Shown: positions 1 through 11,101, counted from the stretch's first letter. The stretch: DNA of 64,000 nucleotides from Georgenia sp. SYP-B2076 (GCF_003991205.1 NZ_RXOZ01000033.1:186001-250000), one strand, 5' to 3'. Program-made: numbers and translations. Notes: generated by a model not told the origin, from the sequence alone.

Positions 1-457
1 TGCGCACGCCGTCGACGTGCTGCACGGAGACCACGGGCCGGTTCACCACGGGCCCCGCGAAGGCCACGACGCCGTCAGCCGCCGCGAGGACGGGCGCGCC
101 GACGGCGAGCGCGAGGTCGACGCCCCGGTGCCCGGCGTCCCAGGGCTGGCCGGGCCTGTCGAAGGCCCGGACCACCTCGGCCGGGCCGCCGGTCGGCCAT
201 GCGTACTCCACGTCGCCCGGGGCGGGCGCGCCGCCGGGCGGCCCCGTGCCCTCGAGGAGCGCCGCCGGGCCGCCCCGGCCGGCAGGGTCGCCTGCCCCCG
301 CCGGCGGGGCCGCCGTCGCCACGCCCGAAGCCGAGGCGGGCGCCGCGCGCGGCTCACCAGCGGGCGCCGTGACGGTGCCGAGGACGCCGAGGGAGACGGC
401 CGCCAAGGCGGCGAGACCGGCGACGAGCGGGAGACGCGAGGCGTGCGCGAGGACCAT
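1..457 (-). CDS. M23-family metallopeptidase, N-terminal part only
   Basis: Reading the minus strand from an ATG at 457 gives about 152 residues with no stop before the window edge. The protein starts with a hydrophobic signal-like stretch (residues about 8-31), then an Ala/Pro/Gly-rich linker. From about residue 85 it shows the start of a LytM/M23 domain: EVVRAFDRPGQPWDAGHRGV, then D-L-A and a beta-rich stretch (VLAAADGVVAFAGPV). The H-x-x-x-D pair at about residues 110-114 is the first zinc-ligand motif of M23 peptidases; the second (HxH) would lie beyond the edge. M23 enzymes cleave peptidoglycan cross-bridges outside the membrane. An M23 gene divergent from rpsB is a common actinobacterial arrangement. 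In-frame GTG codons further upstream leave the exact start uncertain. Confidence 0.8.
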   Translation of the reverse strand, partial: MVLAHASRLPLVAGLAALAAVSLGVLGTVTAPAGEPRAAPASASGVATAAPPAGAGDPAGRGGPAALLEGTGPPGGAPAPGDVEYAWPTGGPAEVVRAFDRPGQPWDAGHRGVDLALAVGAPVLAAADGVVAFAGPVVNRPVVSVQHVDGVR

Positions 458-583
458 GGGCACCACGGTGGCGGGCCCGTCGCCCGGCCGCCCCGCGCGC
501 CGGCGGGCGATGTGGACGCGGGGGCACCATCGCCGCCTGTGGACGGCCCGGCCCGTCGGCGATCCCAGGCCCCGCACCCGCGC

Positions 584-621
584 GAGGTCACGGGCGCCGC
601 ACGAGGTGACGGGCGCCGCAC
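584..621. repeat. Tandem 19-nt direct repeat
   Basis: Two head-to-tail copies of a 19-mer (GAGGTSACGGGCGCCGCAC) differ at one position. They lie in the M23/rpsB divergent region just upstream of the likely rpsB promoter. Function unknown; a tandem regulator site or slippage product are both possible. Confidence 0.6.
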
Positions 622-654
622 GAGGCGGGAGGCCGGGCGCCACGGCCCATCGGC

Positions 655-691
655 TACGATGAGACCTGCAACCGGCGTCAGTCGGTTGACA
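655..691 (+). promoter_or_regulatory. Possible rpsB promoter elements
   Basis: TACGAT at 655-660 fits an actinobacterial -10 hexamer (TANNNT). TTGACA at 686-691 is a perfect -35 hexamer, but 17-19 bases downstream there is only a weak match (around TCGTAC, 710-715). Either would give an rpsB leader of roughly 200-260 nt. The assignment is tentative. Confidence 0.3.
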
Positions 692-926
692 ACGCGTGCC
701 CGCACATCGTCGTACCAGCCCGCCCGGCCTGCCGGGCGAGTCGCGGTCGGCGAGGCGAACAGCGGCGGTCCTCTCCTCGCGAGGGGTGCTGTCACCGCGG
801 GCACCAGGGTCCGCGGCCACCCGGCCGACGGGCAGACAACCGAAACACGGGCCACGACGCGCCACGCGAGAACGCGGCGCGCGGGGCCCCTTGCGTGCGG
901 GTGACCGCACCACGAAAGGACGTGCC

Positions 927-1946
<1,020 letters not shown>

Positions 1947-1980
1947 GAACTAGCACCCGAGGATCTGGAGAGGATCATCA

Positions 1981-2820
1981 ATGGCGAACTACACCGCCGC
2001 TGACATCAAGGCCCTGCGCGAGAAGACCGGCGCGGGCATGCTGGACGTCAAGAAGGCTCTCGACGAGGCTGACGGCGACTCGGCCAAGGCCCTGGAGCTC
2101 ATCCGCGTCAAGGGCCTGAAGGGCGTGGCCAAGCGTGAGGGCCGCACCGTCGCCGAGGGCCTGGTCGCGGCGAAGATCACCGCCGACGGCGCCGGCGAGA
2201 CCGGCGTGATGGTCGAGGTCAACTCCGAGACGGACTTCGTCGCGAAGAACCAGACCTTCATCGACTTCGCCGACAGCGTGCTCGCCGCAGCGGTCGCCAC
2301 CGAGGCGGCCGACGCGGACACCCTGCTGGCCGCCGAGGTCGACGGGGAGACCGTGCAGGCCAAGGTCGACGGCGTCGCCGCCACCATCGGCGAGAAGATC
2401 GCCGTGCGGCGCGTGGCCCGCCTGTCCGGCGCGAAGGTGTCGAGCTACCTGCACCGCACCGCTCGGGACCTCCCGCCGTCGGTCGGGGTCCTCGTGGCCA
2501 CCGACGCCGCCGGCGCGGACGTCGCGCACGACATCGCGATGCACGTCGCGGCGTTCTCCCCGAAGTACCTCAGCCGTGAGGACGTCCCCGCCGAGGTCGT
2601 GGCCAGCGAGCGCCACATCGCCGAGGAGACCTCCCGCAACGAGGGCAAGCCCGAGGCGGCCCTGCCGAAGATCGTCGAGGGCCGCATGAACGGGTTCTTC
2701 AAGGAGAACTGCCTGATCGACCAGGCCTTCGCGAAGGACAACAAGAAGACCGTCGGCAAGGTTCTCGAGGAGGTGGGCGGCACGATCACCGGGTTCGCCC
2801 GCTTCCGCGTCGGCGCCTGA
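1981..2820 (+). CDS. tsf: Translation elongation factor Ts
   Basis: 279 residues. EF-Ts releases GDP from EF-Tu so it can bind GTP and aminoacyl-tRNA. The N-terminal UBA-like domain (YTAADIKALREKTGAGMLDV, residues about 3-45) and the core T-D-F-V-A-K-N motif near residue 83, which contacts the EF-Tu nucleotide site, are both present. Length is normal for the actinobacterial form. The ATG at 1981 has GGAGAGG about 8 bases upstream. It is second in the rpsB-tsf operon and is followed by a strong hairpin at 2831-2866, so pyrH is probably read mainly from another promoter. Confidence 0.98.
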   Translation: MANYTAADIKALREKTGAGMLDVKKALDEADGDSAKALELIRVKGLKGVAKREGRTVAEGLVAAKITADGAGETGVMVEVNSETDFVAKNQTFIDFADSVLAAAVATEAADADTLLAAEVDGETVQAKVDGVAATIGEKIAVRRVARLSGAKVSSYLHRTARDLPPSVGVLVATDAAGADVAHDIAMHVAAFSPKYLSREDVPAEVVASERHIAEETSRNEGKPEAALPKIVEGRMNGFFKENCLIDQAFAKDNKKTVGKVLEEVGGTITGFARFRVGA

Positions 2821-2830
2821 CGCACGCATC

Positions 2831-2866
2831 CGGTGGCCCCGGCCCGGCGACGGGCCGGGGCCACCG
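2831..2866 (+). terminator. Hairpin terminator after tsf
   Basis: A perfect 16-bp GC stem, CGGTGGCCCCGGCCCG pairing with its complement, around a GCGA loop. It starts 10 bases after the tsf stop. There is no U-tract, as is usual for terminators in high-GC actinobacteria. Confidence 0.8.
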
Positions 2867-3006
2867 GCGCATCTGCGCCCGGATGCCACGGCAGCGTGGG
2901 CGACCGGTGCCTGGGTGCCCACGGGCGCCAGCGCGGGCGCACCCGCGCCACTAGACTTCCTGCCGACCTTGATCCGCACCGCCGCCCCGCTGGAGGCCAC
3001 CGCACC

Positions 3007-3768
3007 ATGACCGATCACACGACCGCCGACCACGTCGGGACCCGCCGTGTCCTGCTCAAGCTTTCCGGTGAGGTCTTCGGCGGCGGCAGGGTCGGTCTGG
3101 ACCCGGACGTCGTCTCCGCCGTCGCCCGGCAGATCGCCGAGGCGGTCGCCGACGGCGTGCAGGTGGCCATCGTCGTCGGCGGTGGGAACTTCTTCCGCGG
3201 CGCGGAGCTGTCCCAGCGCGGCATCGACCGCTCCCGCGCCGACTACATGGGCATGCTGGGCACGGTCATGAACGCCCTCGCCCTGCAGGACTTCCTCGAG
3301 CAGGCCGGCGTGCGCACCCGCGTGCAGACCGCCATCGCGATGGGGCAGGTCGCGGAGCCCTACATCCCCCTGCGCGCGATCCGGCACCTCGAGAAGGGCC
3401 GGGTCGTGGTCTTCGGCGCCGGCGCGGGCCTGCCCTTCTTCTCCACGGACACCGTCGCGGCGCAGCGCGCGCTCGAGACCCACTGCGACGAGGTCCTGGT
3501 GGGCAAGAACGGCGTGGACGGCGTGTACACCGCCGACCCGAACGTGGACGCCACCGCCACGAAGCTCGACCACCTCACCTACGCCGAGGCGATCCAGCAG
3601 GGCCTGAAGGTCGTCGACGCCGCCGCCTTCAGCCTGTGCATGGACAACGACCTGACGATGCGCGTGTTCGGCATGGGCGAGCCCGGCAACGTCACCCGCG
3701 CCCTCCGGGGTGAGAAGATCGGAACGCTCGTGACCGCAACCCCGCTGAACGAAGGAGTGACGCTGTGA
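3007..3768 (+). CDS. pyrH: UMP kinase
   Basis: 253 residues. PyrH phosphorylates UMP to UDP and is a hexameric amino-acid-kinase-fold enzyme unlike eukaryotic UMP/CMP kinase. The N-terminal K-L-S-G-E motif ([14 protein letters not shown], residues about 14-28), the [10 protein letters not shown] loop and [17 protein letters not shown] are characteristic. The ATG at 3007 was chosen because GGAGG sits at 2992-2996 and the longer upstream reading crosses the tsf terminator. A TAGACT hexamer at 2952-2957 may be its -10 box. Its TGA overlaps the GTG of frr (GTGA), implying translational coupling. Confidence 0.97.
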   Translation: MTDHTTADHVGTRRVLLKLSGEVFGGGRVGLDPDVVSAVARQIAEAVADGVQVAIVVGGGNFFRGAELSQRGIDRSRADYMGMLGTVMNALALQDFLEQAGVRTRVQTAIAMGQVAEPYIPLRAIRHLEKGRVVVFGAGAGLPFFSTDTVAAQRALETHCDEVLVGKNGVDGVYTADPNVDATATKLDHLTYAEAIQQGLKVVDAAAFSLCMDNDLTMRVFGMGEPGNVTRALRGEKIGTLVTATPLNEGVTL

Positions 3769-4322
3769 TCGACGACGCCCTGCTCGAGGCCGAGGAGAAG
3801 ATGGAGAAGGCGGTGGAGCGGGCCCGCGAGGAGTTCAGCCACATCCGCACCGGCCGCGCCAGCGCGGGGATGTTCAACTCGATCCTCGTGGACTACTACG
3901 GCGCCCCCACGCCCCTGCAGCAGCTCGGCTCGCTGACCATCCCCGAGGCGCGCACCGTGATCGTCACGCCGTACGACCGCTCGGCGACCAACGCGATCGT
4001 CAAGGCGCTGCGCGAGTCCGACCTCGGTGTGAACCCCACCGACGACGGCAACGTCATCCGCGTGGTCCTGCCCGCCCTCACGGAGGACCGGCGCAAGGAG
4101 TACGTCAAGCTCGCCCGGACGAAGGGGGAGGACGCCCGCATCTCGATCCGCTCCGTGCGCCGCAAGGCCAAGGAGGAGCTCGACCGCATCAAGAAGGACG
4201 GCGACGCCGGCGAGGACGAGGTCGACCGCGCCGAGAAGGAGCTCGAGGGCCTGACGAAGAAGCACGTGGAGCTCGTCGACGCCGTCCTCGAGGGCAAGGA
4301 ACGCGAGCTGCTCGAGGTCTGA
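3765..4322 (+). CDS. frr: Ribosome recycling factor
   Basis: 185 residues, exactly the usual RRF length. With EF-G it splits the post-termination 70S ribosome. The sequence shows the long helical domain I ([20 protein letters not shown] and HIRTGRAS, residues 5-35), domain II, and the C-terminal helix with [15 protein letters not shown]. The GTG start overlaps the pyrH stop by four bases. The order pyrH-frr-cdsA is conserved in bacteria; cdsA begins 6 bases later. Confidence 0.98.
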   Translation: MIDDALLEAEEKMEKAVERAREEFSHIRTGRASAGMFNSILVDYYGAPTPLQQLGSLTIPEARTVIVTPYDRSATNAIVKALRESDLGVNPTDDGNVIRVVLPALTEDRRKEYVKLARTKGEDARISIRSVRRKAKEELDRIKKDGDAGEDEVDRAEKELEGLTKKHVELVDAVLEGKERELLEV

Positions 4323-4328
4323 GCGGAC

Positions 4329-5273
4329 ATGGCACACGAGCGCGACGCCCAGGAGTCCTTCGTCGCCGCCCTGAGGCGGCTGGGCGAGGCGCGCCGCCGT
4401 GCCCGCACGGCGCTCGTCGAGCCGCCGCCCCCGCGGCCCAAGGCCCCGCCGGCCGGGCGGGCCGGGCGTGACCTCCCGGCCGCCATCGGCGTCGGCGTCG
4501 CCCTCCTGGTCGTCGTCGCCCTGAGCCTGTTCACCCGCCCCGAGGCCTTCGTCGTCCTCGTCGTCGTCGCCGCCTCCGGGGCGCTGTGGGAGCTGGCCCG
4601 CGCCTTCCTCCAGCGCGGCATCAAGATCCCGCTGCTGCCCTTGTGGGTCGGCACGATCGGCATCGTCGTCTCGGCGTGGGCGGCGGGGCCGGAGGCCATG
4701 CTCATGGCCTTCGTCCTCACCGCCGGCGGCGTCTTCATCTGGCGGGTGCTCGACGGCGGGGGCCGGGCCGCCGTCCGGGACGCCTCGGCCGGGATGTTCG
4801 CGGCCGCCTACGTGCCGCTCCTGGCGGGCTTCGCCGTGCTGATGCTCGCGCTGGACGACGGCCCATGGATCGTGGTCGCGTTCATCCTCGTCACCATCGG
4901 CAACGACATCGGCGGCTACGTGGCCGGCGTGCTGTTCGGCCGGACGCCCATGGCGCCCTCGATCAGCCCCAAGAAGTCCTGGGAGGGGCTCGCCGGCTCC
5001 GTGCTCATGTCTGCCGCGCTCGGCGCGGCGATGATGGCGCTGGTGCTGGGTGGCACGTGGTGGTCCGGTGCGCTGCTCGGCGTCGCCGCGGTGGCCGCCG
5101 CCACCACCGGCGACCTGGCGGAGTCCCTCCTCAAGCGGGACCTGGGCCTGAAGGACATGGGCTCGCTCCTGCCGGGCCACGGGGGCATCATGGACCGACT
5201 CGACTCGTTGCTGGTCTGCGCGCCCGTGTGCTATGTCATCCTCAGCGCGGCCACCGGTCAGCTGACCTTCTGA
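4329..5273 (+). CDS. cdsA: Phosphatidate cytidylyltransferase (CDP-diacylglycerol synthase)
   Basis: 314 residues. CdsA converts phosphatidic acid and CTP to CDP-diacylglycerol in the membrane, the precursor used by PgsA further down this window. The first 50 residues are polar and Ala/Pro-rich, typical of actinobacterial CdsA, followed by about eight hydrophobic segments (for example residues 55-95). The family signature is present: [11 protein letters not shown] near residue 215 and, near 265-285, [20 protein letters not shown] then IMDRLDSL with the metal-binding Asp residues. It lies 6 bases after frr; rlmN follows within 20 bases. Confidence 0.96.
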   Translation: MAHERDAQESFVAALRRLGEARRRARTALVEPPPPRPKAPPAGRAGRDLPAAIGVGVALLVVVALSLFTRPEAFVVLVVVAASGALWELARAFLQRGIKIPLLPLWVGTIGIVVSAWAAGPEAMLMAFVLTAGGVFIWRVLDGGGRAAVRDASAGMFAAAYVPLLAGFAVLMLALDDGPWIVVAFILVTIGNDIGGYVAGVLFGRTPMAPSISPKKSWEGLAGSVLMSAALGAAMMALVLGGTWWSGALLGVAAVAAATTGDLAESLLKRDLGLKDMGSLLPGHGGIMDRLDSLLVCAPVCYVILSAATGQLTF

Positions 5274-5289
5274 GAGGATGGTCTGCGTC

Positions 5290-6483
5290 ATGACGCAGCA
5301 GACCCCAGCCCCCGTCCCTGTCCAGGTCAAGCCCTCGCACCAGGTGGAGCCGGGGGGCCGGCCCACGCTGACCTTCACGGCCAAGCGCCGCGGGAAGCCG
5401 CCGCGCCACCTGGCCGACCTCACCACCGCTGAGCGGTCCGAGGTGGCCAAGGAGCTGGGCCTGCCCGCGTTCCGCGCCGACCAGCTCTCCCGGCACTACT
5501 TCGCGCACCTGACGCGGGACCCGGCCGACATGACGGACCTGCCCGCGGACGCCCGCGAGCAGCTCACGGCCACCCTCATGCCCGAGCTGGTCACCAAGGT
5601 CCGGGACATGGTCGCGGACAAGGGCGCGACCGTGAAGTCCCTCTGGCGCCTCTTCGACGGCGCGATGGTCGAGTCCGTGCTCATGCGCTACACCTCGCGC
5701 ACCACGCTGTGCGTGTCGTCCCAGGCCGGCTGCGGGATGGCGTGCCCCTTCTGCGCGACCGGCCAGCAGGGCCTGACCCGCAACCTCTCCACGGCCGAGA
5801 TCGTCGAGCAGGTCCGCATGGCCGCCAAGACCTCCCGCGACGGCGACCTCAAGGGCGGGCCCACCCACCTGCGCAACGTCGTCTTCATGGGGATGGGGGA
5901 GCCGCTCGCGAACTACCGCACGGTGGTGAACGCGGTGCGCCGCATGGTGGACCCGGCCCCGGCGGGCCTCGGCCTGTCCGCCCGCAACATCACCGTCTCG
6001 ACAGTCGGGCTCGTCCCGGCCATCGACAAGCTCGCGAAGGAGGGCCTGCCGGTCACCCTGGCCGTCTCCCTCCACGCGCCCGACGACGAGCTGCGCGACG
6101 AGCTCATCCCCATCAACTCCCGCTGGAAGGTGGGCGAGCTGCTCGACGCCGCCCGCCGCTACTTCGAGGCCACCGGGCGGCGCGTGAGCATCGAGTACGC
6201 GCTCATCAAGGACATGAACGACCACGCCTGGCGCGCCCAGCTGCTCGCCGACGAGCTCAACGCCCGCGGCCGCGGCTGGGTCCACGTCAACCCCATCCCG
6301 CTCAACCCCACGCCCGGCTCGATCTGGACGTGCAGCGACCGGGACGTGGAACAAACCTTCGTCGACACGCTCCGCAACGCGGGGATCCCGACGACCGTGC
6401 GGGACACTCGTGGCAGCGACATCGACGGCGCCTGCGGCCAGCTCGCCGCTGAGGTGCTGGTGGAGAAGAAGCAGGAGCAGTGA
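5290..6483 (+). CDS. rlmN: 23S rRNA (adenine2503-C2)/tRNA methyltransferase RlmN
   Basis: 397 residues from the ATG at 5290. RlmN is a radical-SAM enzyme that methylates C2 of A2503 in 23S rRNA and A37 in some tRNAs. The [4Fe-4S] motif C-x3-C-x2-C is clear at residues about 148-155 ([19 protein letters not shown]). The catalytic second Cys is in the C-terminal [10 protein letters not shown], and the mid-region [11 protein letters not shown] is typical. An earlier in-frame ATG at 5278 sits directly against GAGAGG, too close for an SD, so the second ATG is preferred. It overlaps the next gene by one base. Confidence 0.95.
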   Translation: MTQQTPAPVPVQVKPSHQVEPGGRPTLTFTAKRRGKPPRHLADLTTAERSEVAKELGLPAFRADQLSRHYFAHLTRDPADMTDLPADAREQLTATLMPELVTKVRDMVADKGATVKSLWRLFDGAMVESVLMRYTSRTTLCVSSQAGCGMACPFCATGQQGLTRNLSTAEIVEQVRMAAKTSRDGDLKGGPTHLRNVVFMGMGEPLANYRTVVNAVRRMVDPAPAGLGLSARNITVSTVGLVPAIDKLAKEGLPVTLAVSLHAPDDELRDELIPINSRWKVGELLDAARRYFEATGRRVSIEYALIKDMNDHAWRAQLLADELNARGRGWVHVNPIPLNPTPGSIWTCSDRDVEQTFVDTLRNAGIPTTVRDTRGSDIDGACGQLAAEVLVEKKQEQ

Positions 6484-7052
6484 TGAGCACGATGTTCCCC
6501 TCGGCCGGCAAGATGCGTACCGGCTACGACCGGCAGCAGGTCGAGGAGTTCTTCACGCGCGCGCGCGGCGCCTACGAGTCCGGGCAGGGCCTGGCCGGGA
6601 CGCCCGCCCCGGGCGCCTTCGACGAGCAGTCGGTGCGCGCCGCCGCGTTCGACCTGGTCCGGGACGGGTACGCCACCGCCGCGGTCGACGCGGCGCTCGA
6701 CCGGCTCGAGGCCGCGTTCGTGCAGCGCCGGCGCACCACCTTCGTCGCCGGCAAGGGTGACCAGGCCTGGATGGACCACATCGCCGAGCTGGCCACCACC
6801 CTCTACCCCCGGCTGCTGCGCCCCGCGGGCGAGCGGTTCCGGGCCCCGGAGCGCGGCCGCGGCTACGACCGCGCCGCCGTGGACGAGCTGCTCGAGCGCC
6901 TCATCGCGTACTTCGACGACGGCGGCGACCTCACCGCGGTCGACGTGCGGACCACGACCTTCCCGTCGGCGCGCGCCGCCCACGCGTACCACGAGGGCAC
7001 CGTCGACGCGTTCCTCGACCGCGCCGTCGAGGTGCTCGTGGCGGTCGAGTGA
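6483..7052 (+). CDS. DivIVA-domain protein
   Basis: 189 residues. Two DivIVA-type N-terminal motifs are visible: F-P-S-A-G-K-M-R-T-G-Y-D-R-Q-Q-V-E-E-F-F at the start and GYDRAAVDELLERLIAYFDD near residue 125. A related segment lies between them (SVRAAAFDLVRDGYATAAVD). True DivIVA/Wag31 is a polar coiled-coil scaffold for cell-wall growth; this protein lacks the long C-terminal coiled coil and is more likely a small DivIVA-like paralog. It overlaps the rlmN stop (TGATG) and ends in a GTGA overlap with dxr, so it is co-translated with both. Role unknown; a link to envelope growth is inference from the domain. A GTG at 6480 is an alternative start. Confidence 0.8.
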   Translation: MSTMFPSAGKMRTGYDRQQVEEFFTRARGAYESGQGLAGTPAPGAFDEQSVRAAAFDLVRDGYATAAVDAALDRLEAAFVQRRRTTFVAGKGDQAWMDHIAELATTLYPRLLRPAGERFRAPERGRGYDRAAVDELLERLIAYFDDGGDLTAVDVRTTTFPSARAAHAYHEGTVDAFLDRAVEVLVAVE

Positions 7053-8350
7053 CCGAGGTGCTGGCGCGCGCCGCCCGTGCCATGGCACCGACCGCGCCGA
7101 CCGACGTCGTCCTGCTCGGCTCCACCGGGTCGATCGGCACCCAGGCGCTGGAGGTCATCGACGCGGCCGCCGAGGGCGCCTACCGGGTGCGGGCGCTGGC
7201 GGCGGGCGGCGGGAACCTCGAGCTGCTCGCCGAGCAGGCCGTCACCCACCGCGTGCCCGTCGTCGCCGTGGCGACCGGCGACGCGGGCGACGTCGCCCGG
7301 CTGCGGGACCTGCTCGCCGACGAGGTCGCCCGGGCCGCCGGGGACGTGACCGTGCCGCAGGTCCTCGCCGGCCCGGATGCCGCCACGGAGCTGGCCGGCT
7401 CCCTCGCCGGCACCCCCGCCGGGCGGCGCGCCGTCGTCCTCAACGGCATCACGGGCTCGGTGGGGCTGGCTCCCACGCTCGCCGCGCTGCGCTCGGGCGC
7501 CACGCTGGCGTTGGCCAACAAGGAGTCCCTCGTCGTCGGCGGGGCGCTCGTCCGCCAGGCGCAGCAGCGCCCGGGCCAGGTGGTGCCCGTCGACTCCGAG
7601 CACTCGGCCATCGCGCAGGCGCTGCGCTCCGGCCGGCACGAGAAGGGCATGACCAGCCCGGTGGTCACCGGCCGCACCGAGGTGCGCCGCATCATCCTCA
7701 CCGCCTCCGGCGGCCCGTTCCGCGGGCGCACGCGGCGGGAGCTGGCCGGTGTCACCCCCGCGCAGGCCCTCGCGCACCCGACGTGGGCGATGGGCCCGGT
7801 CGTGACGATCAACTCCTCCACCATGGTGAACAAGGGCCTCGAGCTCGTCGAGGCGCACCTGCTGTTCGACGTCCCGGCCGAGGACGTCGTCGTGGTGGTG
7901 CACCCGCAGTCGGTGGTGCACTCGATGGTCGAGTTCCACGACGGCTCGACGATCGCCCAGGCGTCCCCGCCGGACATGCGGCTGCCCATCGCGCTGGGCC
8001 TGACGTGGCCCGAGCGCGCCGAGCACGTGGCGACGCCGTGCCGGTGGGACGCGCCGACGGCGTGGACGTTCGAGCCGCTGGACGAAGAGGTCTTCCCCGC
8101 CGTGGCCCTCGCCCGCCAGGCCGCGGCGGCCTCGCCGACCCACCCCGCCGTCCTCAACGCCGCCAACGAGCAGTGCGTGGCGGCCTTCCTCGCCGGGCGC
8201 CTGGCCTACCTGGACATCGTCGGGGTCGTCGAGGAGGTCCTGGCCGCGCACCCGCACCCCGCCGGCGCGGCGCTGCTCCTCGAGGACGTCCTCGGTGCCG
8301 AGGACTGGGCCCGTGCGCGCGCCGACGAGCTGATCGCGCGGCGCGCCTGA
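7049..8350 (+). CDS. dxr: 1-deoxy-D-xylulose 5-phosphate reductoisomerase
   Basis: 433 residues. Dxr catalyses the second step of the MEP isoprenoid pathway, converting DXP to MEP with NADPH. Visible features are the Rossmann NADPH motif GSTGSIGTQALEV (residues about 28-40), NKESLVVGG, the SEHSAI substrate segment, and the flexible-loop/catalytic region SGGPFRGRTRRELAG. The first 24 residues are an Ala-rich extension, so a later start is possible. The GTG start overlaps the preceding stop. ispG, another MEP-pathway enzyme, is two genes downstream. Confidence 0.97.
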   Translation: MTEVLARAARAMAPTAPTDVVLLGSTGSIGTQALEVIDAAAEGAYRVRALAAGGGNLELLAEQAVTHRVPVVAVATGDAGDVARLRDLLADEVARAAGDVTVPQVLAGPDAATELAGSLAGTPAGRRAVVLNGITGSVGLAPTLAALRSGATLALANKESLVVGGALVRQAQQRPGQVVPVDSEHSAIAQALRSGRHEKGMTSPVVTGRTEVRRIILTASGGPFRGRTRRELAGVTPAQALAHPTWAMGPVVTINSSTMVNKGLELVEAHLLFDVPAEDVVVVVHPQSVVHSMVEFHDGSTIAQASPPDMRLPIALGLTWPERAEHVATPCRWDAPTAWTFEPLDEEVFPAVALARQAAAASPTHPAVLNAANEQCVAAFLAGRLAYLDIVGVVEEVLAAHPHPAGAALLLEDVLGAEDWARARADELIARRA

Positions 8351-8465
8351 CCGGGGAACCCGCCGCGCCTGACCGGGCGGAACCAGGGCGGCCCGCTGCA
8401 CGTTGTTCCGGTGCCCGGCCCACACCCACCGCACCACCCACCGCCCAGCTGGAAGGAGCCACGCC

Positions 8466-9779
8466 GTGGACTTCGTCATCGGAGTGCTCATCCTCGCGGT
8501 TGGACTGATCCTCTCGATCGCGCTGCACGAGATCGGCCACCTCGTGCCCGCCAAGAAGTTCGGCGTCAAGGTGCCGCAGTACATGGTGGGCTTCGGCAAG
8601 ACCCTCTGGTCCCGTACCGTCCGCGGCACGGAGTACGGCATCAAGGCCCTGCCGCTGGGCGGCTACGTCCGCCTCGTCGGCATGTACCCCCCGGCGCGCA
8701 CCGGGCGCGCGAGCCTGCGCAGGGACGGGCGCCCCACGATGGTCCAGGAGGCGCGCGACGTCGCGCTGGCGGAGCTCGGGCCGGGGGAGGAGCACCGCGC
8801 CTTCTACCACCTCACGGTGCCCCGCAAGCTCGTGGTCATGCTCGGCGGCCCCGCGATGAACCTCCTCATCGCCACGGTCCTCATGGGGGTCATGGCCGTC
8901 GGCCTGGGCATCGCCCAGTACACCGCCACGGTCGGCAACGTGCAGCAGTGCGTCCCCGCAGACCCGGCCCGCGCGGAGTGCGCCCCCGGCGACCCCGCCG
9001 CGCCGGGCGCCGCCGCCGGCCTGCGGCAGGGCGACGAGGTCGTCTCGTGGGCGGGGACCCCGGTCCACGACTGGGCGGACATCACCGCCGCGATCTCCTC
9101 CGGCGGCACCGTCCCGGCCGCCGTCGTCGTCGAGCGCGACGGCCACCCGCGCACGCTCCAGGTGACCCCGAGGCTGACGGAGCGGCCGGTCGTGGACGCG
9201 AGCGGCGCGCCCGTCACCGACCACTCCGGCCGGCCCCGGACCGAGATGCGGCCCTACGTGGGCATCGGCCCGACGTTCGAGCTCGTCCGCCAGAGCCCGG
9301 CCGCCGTCCCCGGGCTGGTGTGGACCACGTTCACCGGCACCGTCGACGTCGTCCTCCACCTCCCGCAGCGGCTCGTGGGCGTCGCCCAGGCCGCGTTCGG
9401 CACCGCGGAGCGGGACCCGGGCGTCGTCGGCCTCGTGGGCGTGGGGCGCTTCGCGGGCGAGATCGCCTCGGTCGACGGCGCCGGGTACGGCCTCGCCGAG
9501 CGCAGCGCGGACATGCTCTCCCTGCTCGTCTCGCTGAACATGGCCCTGTTCGTCTTCAACCTCATCCCGCTGCTGCCGCTGGACGGCGGCCACGTGGCGG
9601 GGGCGCTGTGGGAGGGCGCCCGCCGCCAGGTCGCGCGGGTGCGGGCGCGCCCCGACCCGGGCCCCGCGGACACCGCCCGACTGCTCCCGCTGACCTACGT
9701 CGTCGTCGCGTTCATGCTCGGCATGAGCCTGCTGCTGGCCTACGCCGACATCGTCAACCCGCTCACCTTGACCGGCTGA
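8466..9779 (+). CDS. rseP: Site-2 intramembrane metalloprotease, RseP/RasP family
   Basis: 437 residues from the GTG at 8466, with AAGGAG at 8453-8458. It is a multipass zinc protease that cuts transmembrane anchors such as anti-sigma factors and cell-division proteins. H-E-I-G-H at residues 21-25 in the first membrane helix supplies two zinc ligands and the catalytic Glu. A PDZ-like region spans about 150-270, and [18 protein letters not shown] near residue 365 supplies the Asp ligand. An insertion with two Cys (residues about 160-175, [18 protein letters not shown]) precedes the PDZ part. Position between dxr and ispG is conserved across actinobacteria. Confidence 0.95.
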   Translation: MDFVIGVLILAVGLILSIALHEIGHLVPAKKFGVKVPQYMVGFGKTLWSRTVRGTEYGIKALPLGGYVRLVGMYPPARTGRASLRRDGRPTMVQEARDVALAELGPGEEHRAFYHLTVPRKLVVMLGGPAMNLLIATVLMGVMAVGLGIAQYTATVGNVQQCVPADPARAECAPGDPAAPGAAAGLRQGDEVVSWAGTPVHDWADITAAISSGGTVPAAVVVERDGHPRTLQVTPRLTERPVVDASGAPVTDHSGRPRTEMRPYVGIGPTFELVRQSPAAVPGLVWTTFTGTVDVVLHLPQRLVGVAQAAFGTAERDPGVVGLVGVGRFAGEIASVDGAGYGLAERSADMLSLLVSLNMALFVFNLIPLLPLDGGHVAGALWEGARRQVARVRARPDPGPADTARLLPLTYVVVAFMLGMSLLLAYADIVNPLTLTG

Positions 9780-9907
9780 GCACGCGCCCCCGCGCGCAGG
9801 ACCGCGGGGCGGCTCGCGCGCCTCCCTTGCCGGCCGGCGCGCCCGTGGGGCGCGATGGTAACGGTCACACCTGCGCCCTGACGGCGGGTGCGGACGGGAC
9901 CGGGTGC

Positions 9908-9922
9908 GATACTGGGTCGGTG
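9908..9922 (+). promoter_or_regulatory. Leaderless-type promoter of ispG
   Basis: TGC then GATACT (extended -10 form, hexamer 9908-9913), six bases (GGGTCG), then the GTG start codon at 9920. Transcription would begin on or next to the start codon. There is no SD upstream. Confidence 0.6.
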
Positions 9923-11092
9923 AGCGTACCGATCTCCCTGGGAATGCCAACCATCAAGGAAGCACCGCCTGTCCTCGCGCCGCGTCGCAAGACGCGCCAG
10001 ATCCGCGTCGGCTCCGTCCTGGTCGGTGGCGACGCGCCGATCTCCGTTCAGTCGATGACGACGACGAAGACCCACGACATCAACGCCACCCTCCAGCAGA
10101 TCGCCGAGCTCACGGCGTCCGGGTGCGACATCGTCCGGGTGGCGTGCCCCACGGACAAGGACGCCGAGGCGCTGCCGATCATCGCCAAGAAGTCCCAGAT
10201 CCCGGTCATCGCGGACATCCACTTCCAGCCGAAGTACGTCTTCGCCGCCATCGAGGCCGGCTGCGGCGCTGTCCGGGTGAACCCCGGCAACATCCGCAAG
10301 TTCGACGACCAGGTCAAGGAGATCGCGCAGGCGGCCAAGGACGCCGGCATCTCGATCCGCATCGGCGTCAACGCCGGGTCGCTGGACCCGCGCTTGCTGC
10401 AGAAGTACGGCCGGGCGACCCCCGAGGCGCTCGTCGAGTCCGCGGTGTGGGAGGCCTCCCTCTTCGAGGAGCACGACTTCCACGACTTCAAGATCTCCGT
10501 CAAGCACAACGACCCGGTGGTCATGGTCCGCGCCTACGAGCTGCTCGCCGAGCGCGGCGACTGGCCCCTGCACCTCGGGGTCACCGAGGCCGGGCCGGCG
10601 TTCCAGGGCACCATCAAGTCCGCGACCGCTTTCGGCGCCCTGCTGAGCGAGGGCATCGGGGACACGATCCGCGTCTCGCTCTCCGCGCCGCCGGTCGAGG
10701 AGGTCAAGGTCGGCAACCAGATCCTCGAGTCGCTGAACCTGCGCCCGCGCAAGCTTGAGATCGTCTCGTGCCCCTCCTGCGGGCGCGCCCAGGTCGACGT
10801 CTACACGCTCGCCGACGCCGTGACCGCCGGGCTCGAGGGCGTCACCGTCCCGCTGCGGGTGGCCGTCATGGGCTGCGTCGTCAACGGCCCGGGCGAGGCC
10901 CGCGAGGCCGACCTCGGCGTCGCCTCCGGCAACGGCAAGGGACAGATCTTCGTCAAGGGCGAGGTCATCAAGACCGTGCCCGAGGACCAGATCGTGGAGA
11001 CCCTCATCGCCGAGGCGCAGCGCATCGCCGCCGAGATGGGCGAGTCGGACGGCGCGGCGGCGGCCGGTTCGCCGGTCGTCTCCGTCAGCTGA
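9920..11092 (+). CDS. ispG: 4-hydroxy-3-methylbut-2-en-1-yl diphosphate synthase (flavodoxin)
   Basis: 390 residues. IspG reductively converts MEcPP to HMBPP in the MEP pathway using a [4Fe-4S] cluster. The N-terminal TIM-barrel half includes [20 protein letters not shown] and VQSMTTTKT. The cluster cysteines lie in [11 protein letters not shown] (about residue 280) and [15 protein letters not shown] (about residue 317). Although an open frame extends far upstream through the antiparallel reading of rseP, IspG similarity begins only here. The GTG at 9920 is at the expected leaderless position. A GNAT gene follows after 9 bases. Confidence 0.97.
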   Translation: MSVPISLGMPTIKEAPPVLAPRRKTRQIRVGSVLVGGDAPISVQSMTTTKTHDINATLQQIAELTASGCDIVRVACPTDKDAEALPIIAKKSQIPVIADIHFQPKYVFAAIEAGCGAVRVNPGNIRKFDDQVKEIAQAAKDAGISIRIGVNAGSLDPRLLQKYGRATPEALVESAVWEASLFEEHDFHDFKISVKHNDPVVMVRAYELLAERGDWPLHLGVTEAGPAFQGTIKSATAFGALLSEGIGDTIRVSLSAPPVEEVKVGNQILESLNLRPRKLEIVSCPSCGRAQVDVYTLADAVTAGLEGVTVPLRVAVMGCVVNGPGEAREADLGVASGNGKGQIFVKGEVIKTVPEDQIVETLIAEAQRIAAEMGESDGAAAAGSPVVSVS

Positions 11093-11101
11093 GCCGCGAT
11101 C

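Larger units (their letters stand above)
458..926. other. Intergenic region between M23 peptidase and rpsB
   Basis: 469 bases with no credible gene. It must hold the divergent promoters and a long rpsB leader. Visible signals are two adjacent 19-nt direct repeats (584-602 and 603-621, one mismatch), a -10-like TACGAT at 655-660, a consensus -35-like TTGACA at 686-691 without a good -10 partner, and a short dyad AACCG/CGGTT at 670-687. The long leader could hold an S2-responsive element, as rpsB leaders do in some bacteria, but I see no structure I can assign. Confidence 0.5.

Noticed and set aside
8411-11092. An 893-codon frame apparently fusing an N-terminal region to IspG
   Set aside because: The first 500 codons overlap rseP in another frame and are low complexity. 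The IspG start has its own promoter-GTG arrangement at 9908-9922.
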